A stretch of DNA of 64,000 bases from Breviolum minutum Mf 1.05b.01. Taxonomy: Eukaryota; Sar; Dinophyceae; Suessiales; Symbiodiniaceae. The stretch's first letter is position 1, and each line of letters starts with the position of its first letter. Location: positions 8,544-72,543 of the forward strand of contig DF239626.1 in the NCBI GenBank assembly GCA_000507305.1, written 5' to 3'. The notes beneath the pieces were generated by a model. That model was not told where the DNA came from, ran no database searches, and worked only from the letters and a program-made list of their open reading frames with translations. A program made the translations under genes and the position numbers. Of the stretch, positions 1 through 12,332 are shown piece after piece.

Positions 1-39
1 CCATTATTTTTGGAAACACCACTATATATATATATATGT

Positions 40-152
40 ATGTTTCCGAAAAATTTTGGGTTAAAACCCCCCAAATCATCCATGGATTAATAGGGCGTTT
101 TCCATTATTTTCACCATCCATTTTTTTGGTACCACTATTTTTTGGAAACACC
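40..152. repeat. Inverted-repeat element, family R1 (TTTCC...GGAAA)
   Basis: Starts with TGTTTCCGAAAA and ends with TTTTTTGGAAACACC, with an inner CCAAATCATCC / ACCATCCATTTTT arm. The same element is nearly intact at 10,288 and 56,102. Bases 1-20 are the end of another copy. It has no coding capacity and looks like a non-autonomous miniature inverted-repeat element. Confidence 0.75.
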
Positions 153-415
153 TATATATACAAAATTAGTTTTATAACATTTCATTGTCATATTTATAAA
201 TATATTTTGACATTATACTATGAATGTCATGTGAAAAATTGTAGCAAATATAGTGACACATATTTGCGATCCCAGCTATAAAAAAAGCTCCTGGAGTTTT
301 TTTGTGTTTCACATGGTCAAAGAGTCACACGGATTTGGCTAAAAGTTGCGGAAAAAGGACCTTTCAACAAGAAGAAAGCAATAACCTGGTGATTCAATTC
401 GTGACCTTTTTCTAG

Positions 416-490
416 TTGGTGGTTTCAACCCATTTGAAAAAATATTAGTCAAAATGGGAATCTTCCCCAAGTAGGGATGAAAATTAAAAA
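416..490. repeat. Family R2 element, one arm
   Basis: Contains TTGGTGGTTTCAACCCAT followed by an A-rich spacer and CTTCCCCAAGTAGGGATGAAAA. It matches the outer arm and centre of the intact R2 copies at 8,720, 60,882 and 63,159. The second arm is missing. Confidence 0.65.
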
Positions 491-680
491 AAATGAAACC
501 AGCACGTAGTTTTGGGATGGTAAGTTCACGTGACCTTTTAAGGGGTTGTTGGTGACCTCCAAGGATCGGGGATTAAAAAAGGACACGAATTATATAAATC
601 ACCTTGGAAGACAAGATTCTCTCTTGCCAGATTTGGCGCTCTAATTTTTCAGGAAACTTATTCTTAAAAAAACATCTTCC

Positions 681-760
681 AGGTGATTCAATTCGTGACC
701 TTTTCATCTGCTAGTTGGAGGTTACCCACAACCCTTGAAAGGGTCACGGGAATTTAGCAT
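681..760. repeat. Family R3 element (GTGATTCAATTCGTGACC)
   Basis: Contains AGGTGATTCAATTCGTGACC and then a GTTGGAGGTTACCCACAACCC-like arm. Other copies lie at about 389-430, 528-600 and, inverted, 7,908-7,995 and 27,570-27,630. The family is defined only by this recurrence. Confidence 0.55.
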
Positions 761-1100
761 AGCAGAATTGCCTGGTTTGCGATTTTCCATATTGGCTATC
801 ATACCTTCCCTGAAACAAACAGCTCAAAACTCGCACCAAAAAACAAAGGAATTAAGCTGGAACTAAACCCTTGGCTGTAACCGTAACCCCTTAGAATGAG
901 AGGGTAAACCCACCACCAATTGATGCTTAAATGGTGATACATAATGGTTAAACCCATGCTATCTAAAAAAAAACTGGTTGGTGTTCAGTGTCAAGCATTT
1001 GGTTTTTGGATGTTGAATTCTAAAAAGGTGATCCTATGCCAATCAACTTGGCAGATTCGATGCCCGTAGACGTGTAACGTGGGACTTGGTGACTTACACC

Positions 1101-1198
1101 CCCGAAATTCAACAGTTCGCCCCTTAAAAATGATGGTTGGAGGGCTACTTTCCCTTTGGGAAGACCTATTTTCAGGGGCGAACTGTTAAATTCCCGGG
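1101..1198. repeat. Family R6 palindromic element
   Basis: The arms read CCCGAAATTCAACAGTTCGCCCC and, inverted, GGGGCGAACTGTTAAATTC. The middle contains a TGGTTGGAGGGCTACTTTCCC-like arm. Related copies lie at 10,966-11,047 and 63,479-63,602, and a partial copy at about 4,186-4,252. Confidence 0.7.
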
Positions 1199-1514
1199 GT
1201 GTTTTTTACTAACAAGACTTGGATTTGCCTCTAAGATGCTTGGGAAAAGAAACACATCATATTTTCCAAACTGGTGGTTTGCTTCTGATTTATCATGGTA
1301 AGTAGTACCATCTGTAAAAAAAAACACCTCAAACAAATACAAGAAGATCCTACAGAAAACAAGGACACATTTTTGGACCAAGGTCATAAAAGGTCACAAG
1401 TCTCTCAGAATTTGATTCTCATAGACATTCTGAGTGCACCTAGCTCACGCCTTTAAGATGATTTGTTGGGTACCAAAACTCAGATAAACTCAGGATTGTC
1501 CAATGCATCCGGCA

Positions 1515-1549
<35 letters not shown>

Positions 1550-1567
1550 TCATCATCATCAACAACG

Positions 1568-1630
<63 letters not shown>

Positions 1631-1657
1631 TCAACAACGACAACAACCACAACAACC

Positions 1658-1691
<34 letters not shown>

Positions 1692-1778
1692 AAACAATAA
1701 CAACAACAACAACAATAACAACAACAATAACAACCACAATAACAAAAACAAAAACAACAATAACAATAAGAAGAACAA

Positions 1779-1821
<43 letters not shown>
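1515..1821. repeat. Trinucleotide tract (CAA/CAT)n
   Basis: About 300 bases of imperfect CAA repeats with CAT interruptions end in an uninterrupted run of about 14 CAT units. All three frames on both strands stay open because the unit is three bases, giving false poly-Q, poly-T, poly-L and poly-D proteins. It is a microsatellite, not a gene. Confidence 0.95.
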
Positions 1822-1823
<2 letters not shown>

Positions 1824-4436
1824 GTACCATGAATTTTCCAATTGTTTATTGAGATCTGGATGGAAAATGGAGAACATCATGTGAGTGTTCATGTAGATCG
1901 GTATGAACAAACAAAAAACATAAGAACAGCCCGCTTACGCCTCTATACAAGGAAAGTTCGAATCTGTAATCTGTATCAAATGTGTTTTTCTTTAAATATT
2001 TTAATGACGTTTTCCGTTTCGGTTCGAGTCTTGATCCTTGCCATCCTCAATCAAATCCTTCCCACCCACTTCCATCCGTGGTTTGTTGCCAAAAACCGAG
2101 GTACGTGGAGGCGATCTAACTTTTCATGGATCCTTGTGGCAAAATTTTCTCACAGCAAAGGTTGATGGCGGCTAAAACGCCAGGGTTCAACATGGTAAAA
2201 GCTGGTAAATCTACCCCCCCAACCAAGGAAACACAATTTCTGAAGATTAACGGCTGGAACCTAAAAAATTTCCCAATTGAAAAAGGAAAATCATCTGAAC
2301 CAAACCCCTTGTGTTACTGTACATGTGAATTTTACAGGGTGTGACAAATGAAGGTTTAGTTAGGGATTCTCTACTAAGAATGTAATGCCATTCTGGTGGT
2401 GAGGAGCCAGCATCCTGGGTGGGGAGTAGATCTCCAAAGCAAAAGAAAAGGTGACAATTGTCGCCAACCTCCTCCCATCATGGTTCAGTGGCAAATGGCC
2501 CATTTTAAGACAACAATCATCTTGGAAGGAGCCATTTTTCACCACTGCATGTTTAATGGTGGGAGGAAAAAAACATCACCTACATGAAAAAACCTAGATC
2601 CAAAGCGCAAATACATGAGTCACTAAACATGCATTTCTAGAACACCATGGAACGCCGACTAGGCATACCTTCTTAAAAAAAAACAGTCTTGAATCTTGAA
2701 ATTAAATATGATGATTTCATGCACTAGGCACACCTTTCCTGTTCAATGGTAATGGTTATAATCAGTCGCTCATTTTTCCCCAGTCTTTGTTGCTGGGTGA
2801 AAAAAGATCCCGGTGAGTGATCCTCAAAAAATGATCCTAACTTTCGGGACATCCTGGGCATCCTTCCTACCTTTCCTTCAACATCAATTTCAGTTGGGGA
2901 AGTATTTGATGTTTTGGCCGCCAACAACAACCACTACAACAACCAGGGTACAAGTCTTGTTTTTTCCATCCAAGTCTCTGATAACATTCCATCATCAGTA
3001 AATGTACATCAATACCTTTCGCTTCTCCTCTCATTCGTTCACAGCCTGTGATGAACCTCGTTGGGCTTTCACCGAAAACACCGAGGGTTGAGGCCCGGTA
3101 GCCCTTTGCAGGTTGATCTGTTTTGGAAGGAACCAATAAAACTAGCCGCTGGGGTGAATCAAATTGGATGATATTGGATGCAAACATGAAGAAAAACAGA
3201 TGTTGTCCATGAAAAGCTGCTACTTTCTTGAACAAAACCAGATATTCAAGGCCCAAATGATGTACTGTAGATGTATAACCGCATACCTTGAACGGCGCAA
3301 GGAAAGAACGCCTTCAATACCTTGATTTCAACTCCCTAGCACAACTCGCAACCAAAAAATCACGTTTTTTTCAGATGAATCTCCCATTGAAAGGCTTCCT
3401 TGCAGTGGCCGCGTGGCCATGATTACTCATTGGTGCAGGTATTTTCACACATGGAACTCCAAACTCCCAACGATGACATTTGGGAGTCATGTTTTCTGCC
3501 AGATGGGGAGTCCCTCCTTGAAAACCAACCACACGTGGTAGAATACATCCATCTTCCGTTTGCCCCTCCCTGACAAAACCGAAAGATGATGCAATTTGAG
3601 CATCCCAAAGCATTCTCAAAGATACTAGGTGTGTCTTAAAAAAAAAGGTAGATAACTCCCACCCAAAAAATGCCCAATAGAAATGATTGCTTTTAGGGTT
3701 GGAAACCAAAAGTTCACAGATTTTCATGTGGAAAATCTTCATTGGCTTTTGAAAAGGAGGTGGACATCTTTCAAGGTCGACACACATTGGGCATGTACTT
3801 AGGCTTATAAACTTGAATGATTCACATCCCCAAATACCACCAACACTGGAGCTGGTCAATTACCAACAGAAAAAAAAACTGGGGAGTTGTTCATGTCATG
3901 TGGGATGTACATGTGGTAAGCACATATACATATATCAGCACTATGTCTGTCTGGGATCTCAATTCTTGTTGGATATTGTTGTTGGGTTTGAATCTAAACC
4001 TATCAGATGATCGAGGACTTGTTTCATTTTGTTCAATTCCATCAAAACAGGATTTGGATCGGCTGCATAATCCTGAAGTCTAGGGGCATACCCTCCCAAT
4101 ACCTCCATGTTTTTGGGATGATTCAATAGGATCTCGAGCATTTTTCAACTGAACCTCCCTGAAACTAGCATATATATAGTATTATAAGACGATCCTTTCC
4201 TTTGAGGGCCCGGCATATTTTCAGGGGCGGGCCGGGAGGGCAAGCTGTTAATTTTACATATGAGTCTTACCTTTGCTAAGCCTGCAAATGTTACCATAGT
4301 GCACTTTTCTTCACAAAATTAATAGATCTACACCCGCCAAAAAATGCATCACCTCCAACCATTCATTTTCAGAAAGGTGTACATTGTATTCTTGATCTTC
4401 CAATTCTTTCAATCTATCCTTGATGACCCCCAAAAA

Positions 4437-4590
4437 TACCATTAAGTAGGGTGTTCCCCTTCCAAAATGGCCGAACTCCATGTCTTTATAAATGGGGGGG
4501 TGATCCGAACCGTAACCGGATCACCACGTATCGTTGTCCGTCCTGGGATCAGCCATCCCTCCAAGCGACTCATCTAAGGAGATATCACCC
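4437..4590. repeat. Family R5 element
   Basis: Contains AAGTAGGGTGTTCCCCTTCC and TTATAAATGGGGGG with GGGATC/CCTCCAAG ends. Copies with the same core (GTCCCCTAAGTAGGGTTGTT and CCTTCCAAATGGCC) lie at about 8,405-8,540, 61,286-61,440 and 62,195-62,295. Confidence 0.6.
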
Positions 4591-4673
4591 GAATTGTCAT
4601 GGTCCAGTAGTTCCTAGGTCCCGACCAGTCGTCCAAAGTCACGACGGTCGAAGGTCGATCCAAAGAGCTATCT

Positions 4674-4744
4674 GGGTGTTTCCAAAAATAGGGATACCCC
4701 AAAATGGATGGTATATACTGGGAAACCCTCTTCGGAAACAGCCA
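4674..4744. repeat. Family R1 element, internally deleted
   Basis: Reads TGTTTCCAAAAATAGGGATA, then CCCCAAAATGGATGG, and closes with GGAAACAGCC. This is the R1 outer arm with most of the second half lost. Confidence 0.6.
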
Positions 4745-6936
4745 TCTGGTTAGCGGTTGAACCACCCCGGGTTCGTCGAATTGAATGATCGTGAACCAAT
4801 TGGATCTGGAAGGTTTCCAAATGATCATCCAGTTTGAAACATAATGCTTAGTCAATTTGGGTTTCTCTCATCTTCCCCAAAATTTTCGGGGTGAACATAA
4901 AAAAAATGTTAAAAGTTTCACCACCCAACTCATTCATGGACACCAAGGCGAGAAGTGAGAAACAAAAAACAAAAAAAAAAAGACACATGGTCTCCATGCC
5001 AGGCATAGGATCTATGTATGGTATATCTTCATACCAGCTAGATCTAGGTGGACAAAGAATCGCCAGGGTTGGTGAGTTTCTTTAAAAAACAAACAGTGGA
5101 CTTGACTTTGCTACTCATATATTTTTGGTTTTTTTTGATCTTTGAATAGTAAGCCATTAACAAGATAGGAAATAGACTATTTTTAAAATGCACTGGTAGG
5201 ATTTCGTCTTTTGAAAATCAATTCTTTGGGGTGGATCTTGCAGCTATTTTTGTTAGTCAACACTGGCTGGTGATTTTGGTAAACATTTCTTTCTCCAAGT
5301 TCTTGTGAGTTCTATCTTTAGAGTTCTTCATGAGCCAAAGGCCCCATGAAATACAAGTTCACACTGCGCTTCTCGTGCGATTTTTCCCAAAAGATGCGAT
5401 TCAGCATTCAACATCTCGCGAGCAAAAAGTGATTGAAACCACCATCTAGTTATTACAGTACTGCACCTAGTTTTTGGCATGACTTGAATCTACCCAGGAT
5501 GCTGGCGAAATCACCAACAGGAGTATGAAAGAATTTCATAGGCAACCTGGGATTCCTACATCCCCAAGCCTTCAAACCAAACGCCCTTCGGAAACACATC
5601 CTGCCGCCGAGGTGCCGCCAAAAGCCTCGCATCCCCAGGACGGAAGCCAATCATATCAAAGTAGGCCTCGGGCAAAAGTGGCCATTTTGATGACTTGATA
5701 ACTTAATCCCGAGTTTTTTTTTGATTTTTTGGCGTGAAATCCAACGAAGTTCCAGGAACTTACAAACATAAAATGTGGAACATGGATGTAAAAAAGGCTA
5801 TATTTGAAAGGCAGCTACTACTATTATTGGAGGTTTGTAATTATATCGTATAGGTTCTTCCAAAGTTCAAGAAACGGGCCTGATTCGTACAAATGCCACG
5901 GTCGTCCCTTTCTATCACCCAACCCTTTCCTTGCCGGGCAATACCAACACCATACTCTTCCTCCCATAATCATGCAAGTGCAAAATACTGCTAATTGGTT
6001 CAGAAATCCGGCGTTCACCAGTTGAGCTTGGTAGTTCATCCCATTATTTAACAGGGGGTCGTTGTTTGGGATTTCTCAACCATCAACAAGTAGGACTCAA
6101 GGAAAACGAGCTTAGTCTCCAAAGGGGCCATTTTCCACTTCCATTAGCGTTGTAAAAAACCAAAAACACATCCCCCCTGAGTTGAGAAGCATCCCAAAAT
6201 ACCAATGAAATTGAAACAAAAGAGTCCTTGACCAGCTCAAATCTTACAAAAAAGATCCTTCAAATTCAACCTTCCTGAAAACATTTAATGATCATCCAAT
6301 GGTCCTATCGAGGGTTGGCAACAGGATGTTCCGTTGAAACTTAGGTGGGCTATACATAATCCATCATAATCCTACCCTATTCATTACAGGCTTCTAACTT
6401 ATCTGGGATACAACTTGAATCAAAACACAATTGATCCAATCACCATTGATCCGATTACAACTGCGAATCATGGTTAGAAAATTGATGTGTTTTGTTTGCT
6501 GTTTTTTTGTCATGGAAAAATCTGCCAAGAGACGCTCATCACCGGATCATGCAACAAGAATTGAATCTCATCAGAGCTGATCGTACCATCACCTCATCGC
6601 GGCATCGATTCACAACGGCTGGATTGTTGCAACAACTCGCAATAACAACCAAATTCTGATGATCCATGGCAACGTTCTGTAGGATTTTTTTTATCTTGGG
6701 ATGTGGGGGAAAACCATCCGACTCATAGGGATATACATCGATTCATAGAGATCCAGGGATCCACCTCCTGAGGTTCGGTATGACTGGACGGTAACAACGT
6801 GCCGTGCCCGAAAAAACACCAAGGTTCTCGGGAGGTATGACTGGATGGACCTACGGATTGTAGGTCGCTGGTTGTTTTCGTGAACTCGGGGGGGGGAAAC
6901 CAGGAGATTCGTCTAAGACGAATCTCAATCCGTAGC

Positions 6937-6989
<53 letters not shown>
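6937..6989. repeat. Trinucleotide tract (GAT)17
   Basis: An uninterrupted run of about 17 GAT units. There is no surrounding coding context. Confidence 0.95.
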
Positions 6990-8719
6990 GTTTCAAGTTA
7001 ACCTAAAAAATACAAAGTCTATACGTCAAACATGCTCAACATGAATATTCGCATGTCTGCTAATAGCAAATATACATACCCTAAGCTCAGGGAACGCCAA
7101 GCTCAAAAGAATGTAATTTTTAGAGATCATATTGTGAGGATCATGTTTTTTTGAAACTTTTGACACAATGGAACAAAGCATTTCACCTGGTTTTGTTCAC
7201 CCCATCTGAGACGCATCAACGTACACCTCTGAGACCCACCAAGTGACCGTTGACATCTGTGGCCACAAAGAATTCCACAATCTGGTCCTTCAATCATGGG
7301 AATCTAAGGGGACCTCCCCCCAATGCCATCCCCCCGTTCCAACCAAGTAGCCGGCCTTATTTTGGGGGACGATATGAACCACCTCAGCCTTTGAGGTCCA
7401 TGAAAAGCGACCTACATGACCAATGACAATCTGGAAAAAACAACGGTTTAAAGATGTATCTTCTATTGAGAAAATATGAAAAATGGTGATTTTCCATTGC
7501 CATGCCGTGAGTTTTTTTGTTGGGAAATACATGTTATCATTCCTACTAGAATAATATGTAGTCCTGAAAGAGCTTAAAGCCTAGCCATTGGCTAAATCAG
7601 CGAATGGCTTTGTTAGCATTCTACGGCTTGGAACATTGCAGGGTGAATCAGGTCATCACCAAGAATTTCAAGTATACCTAAGAACCTTCTAGCCGGCTAT
7701 TTTTTGGGGGTGGGTTTTCCTTACTCTAGGTGAGTACCTCCATTTGAGGTACCTTAAAATGTTTGGTGAGGTGAAGCCTTTGGACGAATTCGAGCTGTCG
7801 AATATATCGAACCATGTGACCTGTGTCATCCCCTTTGGTCTAAGGGACCTGTTAGATTTGGATAACTAAGCAATCTGCAAATTGTGACCTGCTTGGGATG
7901 GTGATATACATGACCTTTTAAGGGGTGAAAAGTAGTGAAAAGTGACCTCCAACTAGGGGATCAAAAGGTAACGAATTGAATCATCTGGTTCATTTCTGGA
8001 GACTTACTTGGATGGATGAAATATACATGGATTTTCAAAACACTGTTTGACCAACACTTGGATATTTTGCTATGAAATTGTTAGGGGGGCTACCTTTCTT
8101 GTGTGAATATTAGTGTCATTATCATTACACTGTCTTGGTTCAAAAGAGGTCTCATCTGGCCATAAAGTTGTCACCCAACCAATACCCAAGTGTCCAGAAT
8201 GGTCCGCTTTTTGTCGATGGCTTCTTCCTAGGTCGAGAAAAAAAAAACAGCAACTTCCCCCAACCACCACCAGGATGACAACTTACATGTTTTCAACGGG
8301 AATACCAAACTAAACCTGTAATGTTCATTCATTTTCCATGATTGCATCCTGGGTAGTTACCGAGCAGTTCCAAGATCTACGAAACAAATTTTAACTCATT
8401 ACTTGGAGGATCATCCCGGTTAGTAAGTGGTTAATAACAATGGTTAGTAAGTCCCCTAAGTAGGGTTGTTCCCCTTCCAAATTGCCTAAATGAAAACGAT
8501 GTTTACCAAGCACGCGCTAACTGGGATGATCCTCAATGAAAATCAGGTTTACTGCTCTCCAAATGTCGAGTCATAGGCGAGGTGTTTGTGAGAAATGCTT
8601 GCCTCCCCCAGAAAAGTCGTGATTACCAAACACCCCCAACGTCAGCAATTAGGTATACAATTGGATGCCTAAAAAAACAGCAATTTCAAGAATCGGGGAA
8701 CAACAATCATCATAACTAG

Positions 8720-8814
8720 CTGGTGGTTTCAACCCATCTGAAAAAAATATGTTTGTCAAATTGGATCATTTCCCCAAATTTTCGGGGTGAAAATAGATAC
8801 TTGTTGAAACCACC
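8720..8814. repeat. Family R2 element, intact
   Basis: The left arm TGGTGGTTTCAACCCATC and right arm TTGTTGAAACCACCACC are inverted copies. The centre is CCCCAAATTTTCGGGGTGAA. This form fixes the family ends as GGTGGTTTCAA...TTGAAACCACC. Confidence 0.75.
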
Positions 8815-9048
8815 ACCGAGAACTTACATCCCTTTCTTTTTTAAATGGATATATGAGTTCCTCATCCCCAGGAGGCGTCATCAGAAGTTTAACCATCGGC
8901 CTCCGAAACCCCTGGAACAACGGCATGGGACTGTTGGGAATGTATAAATCACGTGATAGGATTGGTTCACTTGTCAGACAGCAGCACACTTGTGGGAATG
9001 GTTTCGAGACAAATCCCATGATTTTTTACGAAAACCATTACCCTCAAT

Positions 9049-9152
9049 AAAACTAACAGCAAAAGCACCTGAAAATAGACCTCTGGAAAAGGGGATTCCT
9101 ATTGGAAACCGCCATTTTCAGGTGCTATGTTAGTTTCAGGGAGGGTAATAGT
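9049..9152. repeat. Palindromic element
   Basis: ACTAACAGCAAAAGCACCTG and AAAATAGACC on the left are answered by CATTTTCAGGTGCTATGTTAG on the right. It is a single miniature inverted-repeat element with no coding content. Confidence 0.65.
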
Positions 9153-9565
9153 TATATTTACCAATACTGCTGCAGGATTTTGTCCTTTGGACAGTGTACT
9201 GCTAGTAAGAGCAACTTAGATATCTGGAAATCATTGAAGAGTACCTACCACTGTCACTTGGGCAACTAGAGTACCAAACCACCCATGCTCTCGGATCTCC
9301 CTAATATTAATTTATATAATCCAAATATCACTTCACATCTGTCCAGCATTCAGAAAAACACATCGGGCTTGAACTCAACGGGGGGTTGTACACTGGTACA
9401 CCGTTTCTGTTCCCGCCAAAAATATCGAACTGTCTACATCTTCCTTCACCTTTACCTCCCCACAAAACAAAATTGGCTGCAGTATCAGAAGTTTCAACTC
9501 TATTTTGTGAAAGCTATTTTACTAGTTGGGCAAGAACTGCCTTTACAATCCTTTACATGTAAAGG

Positions 9566-9663
9566 TATACCCTCCAGGGAACTAACATATCCCACCGAAG
9601 GAAAAGGAAAATCATCTGGAAAAGTACCTTTGGTAGGGGATATGTTACTTCCCAGGAGGGTAG
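9566..9663. repeat. Palindromic element
   Basis: The left arm TACCCTCCAGGGAACTAACA, followed by TATCCC, is answered by GGGATATGTTAC and TTCCCAGGAGGGTA. A 160-codon open frame crosses it, but the frame has no coding character. Confidence 0.65.
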
Positions 9664-10287
9664 ATCTAAAGGTAGATGTGTTTTCCCAATTTCGAACCGA
9701 GTTGACCAAAAGTTCGATCTGTCTGAAACAAGGGCATTTCATCATACCCTTTGTAGGGTGCACCTGAGGTCATAATTCACCAAGGTTGTCAAAACTCGGC
9801 CAGGAAGTTCCAGGGACGTGAACACAACTGACTTTATCAAACCACTTCCAGCTTGAACAAAAACACGTGTGATCAAACGTGTTCTCTTCACCCACTTCAC
9901 TTTCGGTGGGAATGATCATGTCAATCCTGAATCACCTTATATCGCAGCAAATGATACATTCCTCAAGCTGCAAATCAGGTCCCTCTTGTGGGATTTCCCT
10001 TATCGCGGGGGTCCCGGTGGCATTTGTAAAGTTCAAAGTCTACATCCCAAGAATATGAAGGCAAAAAGTACGTGAAACGTGCAATTTCTCAATAACTGAT
10101 ACACATATTATACATGTGTATGTATAAAAAACATATATATCTAAAGAAGTTTAATGAAGAAAAACGGTATTTCATACTCTACTGTCACTATGTCGCACTA
10201 TGTACTGCCTGTCAAATTCTTTGGGCGTTTCGGATATATGCTTCCAGTACCTACCACATTGTACTCTTTGAAGTTGAACCATCCGGA

Positions 10288-10385
10288 TGTTTCCGAAAAT
10301 AGTGATACCCCCAAATCATCCATTTTAATAGGGTTTTCCATTATAAACCATCCATTTTGGGGTACCCATATTTTTGGAAACACCC
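10288..10385. repeat. Family R1 element, intact
   Basis: TGTTTCCGAAAATAGTGATA and, inverted, CATATTTTTGGAAACACCC bound a 98 bp element. Its inner arms CCAAATCATCCATTTTAAT and ACCATCCATTTTGGGG make it a mirror-like palindrome. Confidence 0.8.
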
Positions 10386-10965
10386 ATCCATTCAATGCAT
10401 CATCTGCAGAAAATCCCTGCTTGCGCAAGTTGCGATCTGACTCTTGCGTTGTTTTTTGGAGTTCTGCACCGCATTGTCCACAAAAACTCCTGTGAGTGGC
10501 AAAACAACCCCCCGGGTTTCAGAATGGTGTAAGTCGGATGGATGCATTTCACCCTCCGCAAATGTATACAAAACATCAAAAGACATCCGGTCACTTTTGG
10601 TGATTACTCCTGGGGCATTCCCACTTATAATTTCAGAACTACAGGGGCCCCTTCTTGCGTGACGTCGTGTAGGGAGGATGGTTCACTTGGACATATAATT
10701 GGCTGTTGCATCAACACGTTGAATCTCGCTTCAGGAACCCGCGCTGGAACGATATGGTAATGTGAGTAACAAAACCAAATGACCAGCGTTCAAAAAACCC
10801 TTATGACATTCCGTTATACTGATTGGTTTTTAGGGATCCTTATATTGGCTTATTATGATCCCCATACAATTGGGTAGTATAATCCCCTATATCAAACAAC
10901 CAACCAAGGTTTTGAACACTGCTCAAATTGATTCTGGGTAAACAACTCTACCCTGTCAAATACTG

Positions 10966-11047
10966 ACAGTTCGCCCTTGAAATTGGATGGTTGGAAGATG
11001 ATCCTTTCCTTTTGGATTTCGCCCTAGTTTCAGGCGGCGTAAACTGC
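10966..11047. repeat. Family R6 element
   Basis: Opens with CAGTTCGCCCTTGAAATTGG and closes with GTTTCAGGCGGCGTAAACTG. It is the same family as 1,101-1,198. Confidence 0.6.
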
Positions 11048-12267
11048 CTGCTATAGTTTCAAGGTGGCGCCAATGAACGCCCATCGAGGACATCAGAATG
11101 ATTTTCAGAGATCTCACAAGTCGACCCTAAAATCTATTTTGAAAAATTGGATGTGATTGTCCAGTTCGTATCCATGGGACTGGTATGTATTGTTATGGCT
11201 AGTCAACCTGGGGGGGGTGTTGGTTGACCAGTCATGATATTTTGTACTCACTTACCATTTGCCATAAACCAAATCTAGCGCAAATATACCATTCTCATGG
11301 ATCTTTATGGGTTTGGAATATCAACAAATCGTCCCGAAATTGTGATGTTCCTAATGGGTTGTTTGTGACGGCACTCCTTGAGTTGACTGAAGAAAAAACG
11401 CAATGTGGGTAGCTTCTGATGCTTTTGGGGATACCTAAATTCGCGCCTTGTTTTGATTGGAAGATGACCTTCTTTTGGAGGGTTCAAGCCCCTTAAACAA
11501 TACAAATTGCTTCAGGTTATATATAAAACCCATTTCACTAGTACCACCCGTAACTTCGAAACCCTAACAATTGTTCGGGTATAGATTGAAACCCTAGGTA
11601 TAAGTACATGTTTAGGTAAAACCCCCGGGTTTAACCTGAAAACCTCGGGTTTCCTTCAGATTGCTCCTGTGAGGCCATTTTGGCCATCTCTCAGTGGCTC
11701 ACGGTAGCATATTTGGTGTCTGGTGGTTGGTGTGATGTCAGGAAAGATGACATTGAAAAGGATTTTTGTAAGTATATGTTTGCATTTTAAAAAGAGCTAT
11801 CACAATAATGCTATCACGCTCACATAATAAATTAGAAATTGAATCAACCCAATGGGGGTGGGATTGCACAGTGGCCACATTTTAACCGGGCCAAACCCAT
11901 AAAACCAAAATCTAAAACAAAAAACAATGTACCTACAACAGCCTTCATGCGGAACACTGGCCCATTGGGGCCCCATGGCAGCAGCCCTTCTTTTTTCGAC
12001 ACACAGTCCGGTCTCCAAGTCCTGGAGCGATGGGTGGTCAAGTGGAAAAACTCATGCAATTCAAGACAAACAAGTGCTGTCCATGCTTCATGTCTAATCA
12101 TATATTTTTGAAAGCTGAAGATCCTAAAAAGAACAAAGGCACATAAACAACACCTATAAATCCTATAAAAAAATGTACTATAATCATCAGCGTCATCCAA
12201 TACATATTGCGGTGGCAACACAGTGTTAGTGATAGTGATTCTTTACCCGCGCGTCCTTTTATATCAG

Positions 12268-12279
12268 AGCCATTTTGGC
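12268..12279 (+). promoter_or_regulatory. Partial dinoflagellate spliced-leader match
   Basis: AGCCATTTTGGC is identical to 12 bases in the middle of the conserved dinoflagellate spliced leader. It lies 65 bases before the A1 start codon. Sequence upstream of the match does not fit the leader. It may be a decayed leader relic left by retroposition of a trans-spliced mRNA, or chance. Confidence 0.45.
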
Positions 12280-12332
12280 ACATTTTGTTTTTGCCCTTGT
12301 ACCTCTGCCTAGACTTAGTCTTCAGTGCTACC

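Larger units (their letters stand above)
1..11550. other. Repeat-rich flank without credible genes
   Basis: No open frame here has coding character; frames are short, overlap on both strands and coincide with repeats. The stretch holds many 70-150 bp imperfect palindromes of several recurring families (listed separately), a 300 bp CAA/CAT tract and a GAT tract. The same families recur beyond 54 kb and between 27 and 34.6 kb. I see no promoter, RNA gene or exon chain. Confidence 0.6.

Noticed and set aside
1440-1910. Long open frames encoding poly-Gln, poly-Thr, poly-Leu and poly-Asp on both strands
   Set aside because: They all arise from a CAA/CAT microsatellite whose three-base period keeps every frame open; no exon context exists.
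9285-9767. A 160-codon plus-strand open frame
   Set aside because: Its composition is not protein-like, it crosses a palindromic element, and a similar frame is open on the other strand.
11668-11690. GGCCATTTTGGCC resembling the spliced leader core
   Set aside because: It is simply a palindrome; the bases on both sides do not match the leader, and no start codon or exon is close.
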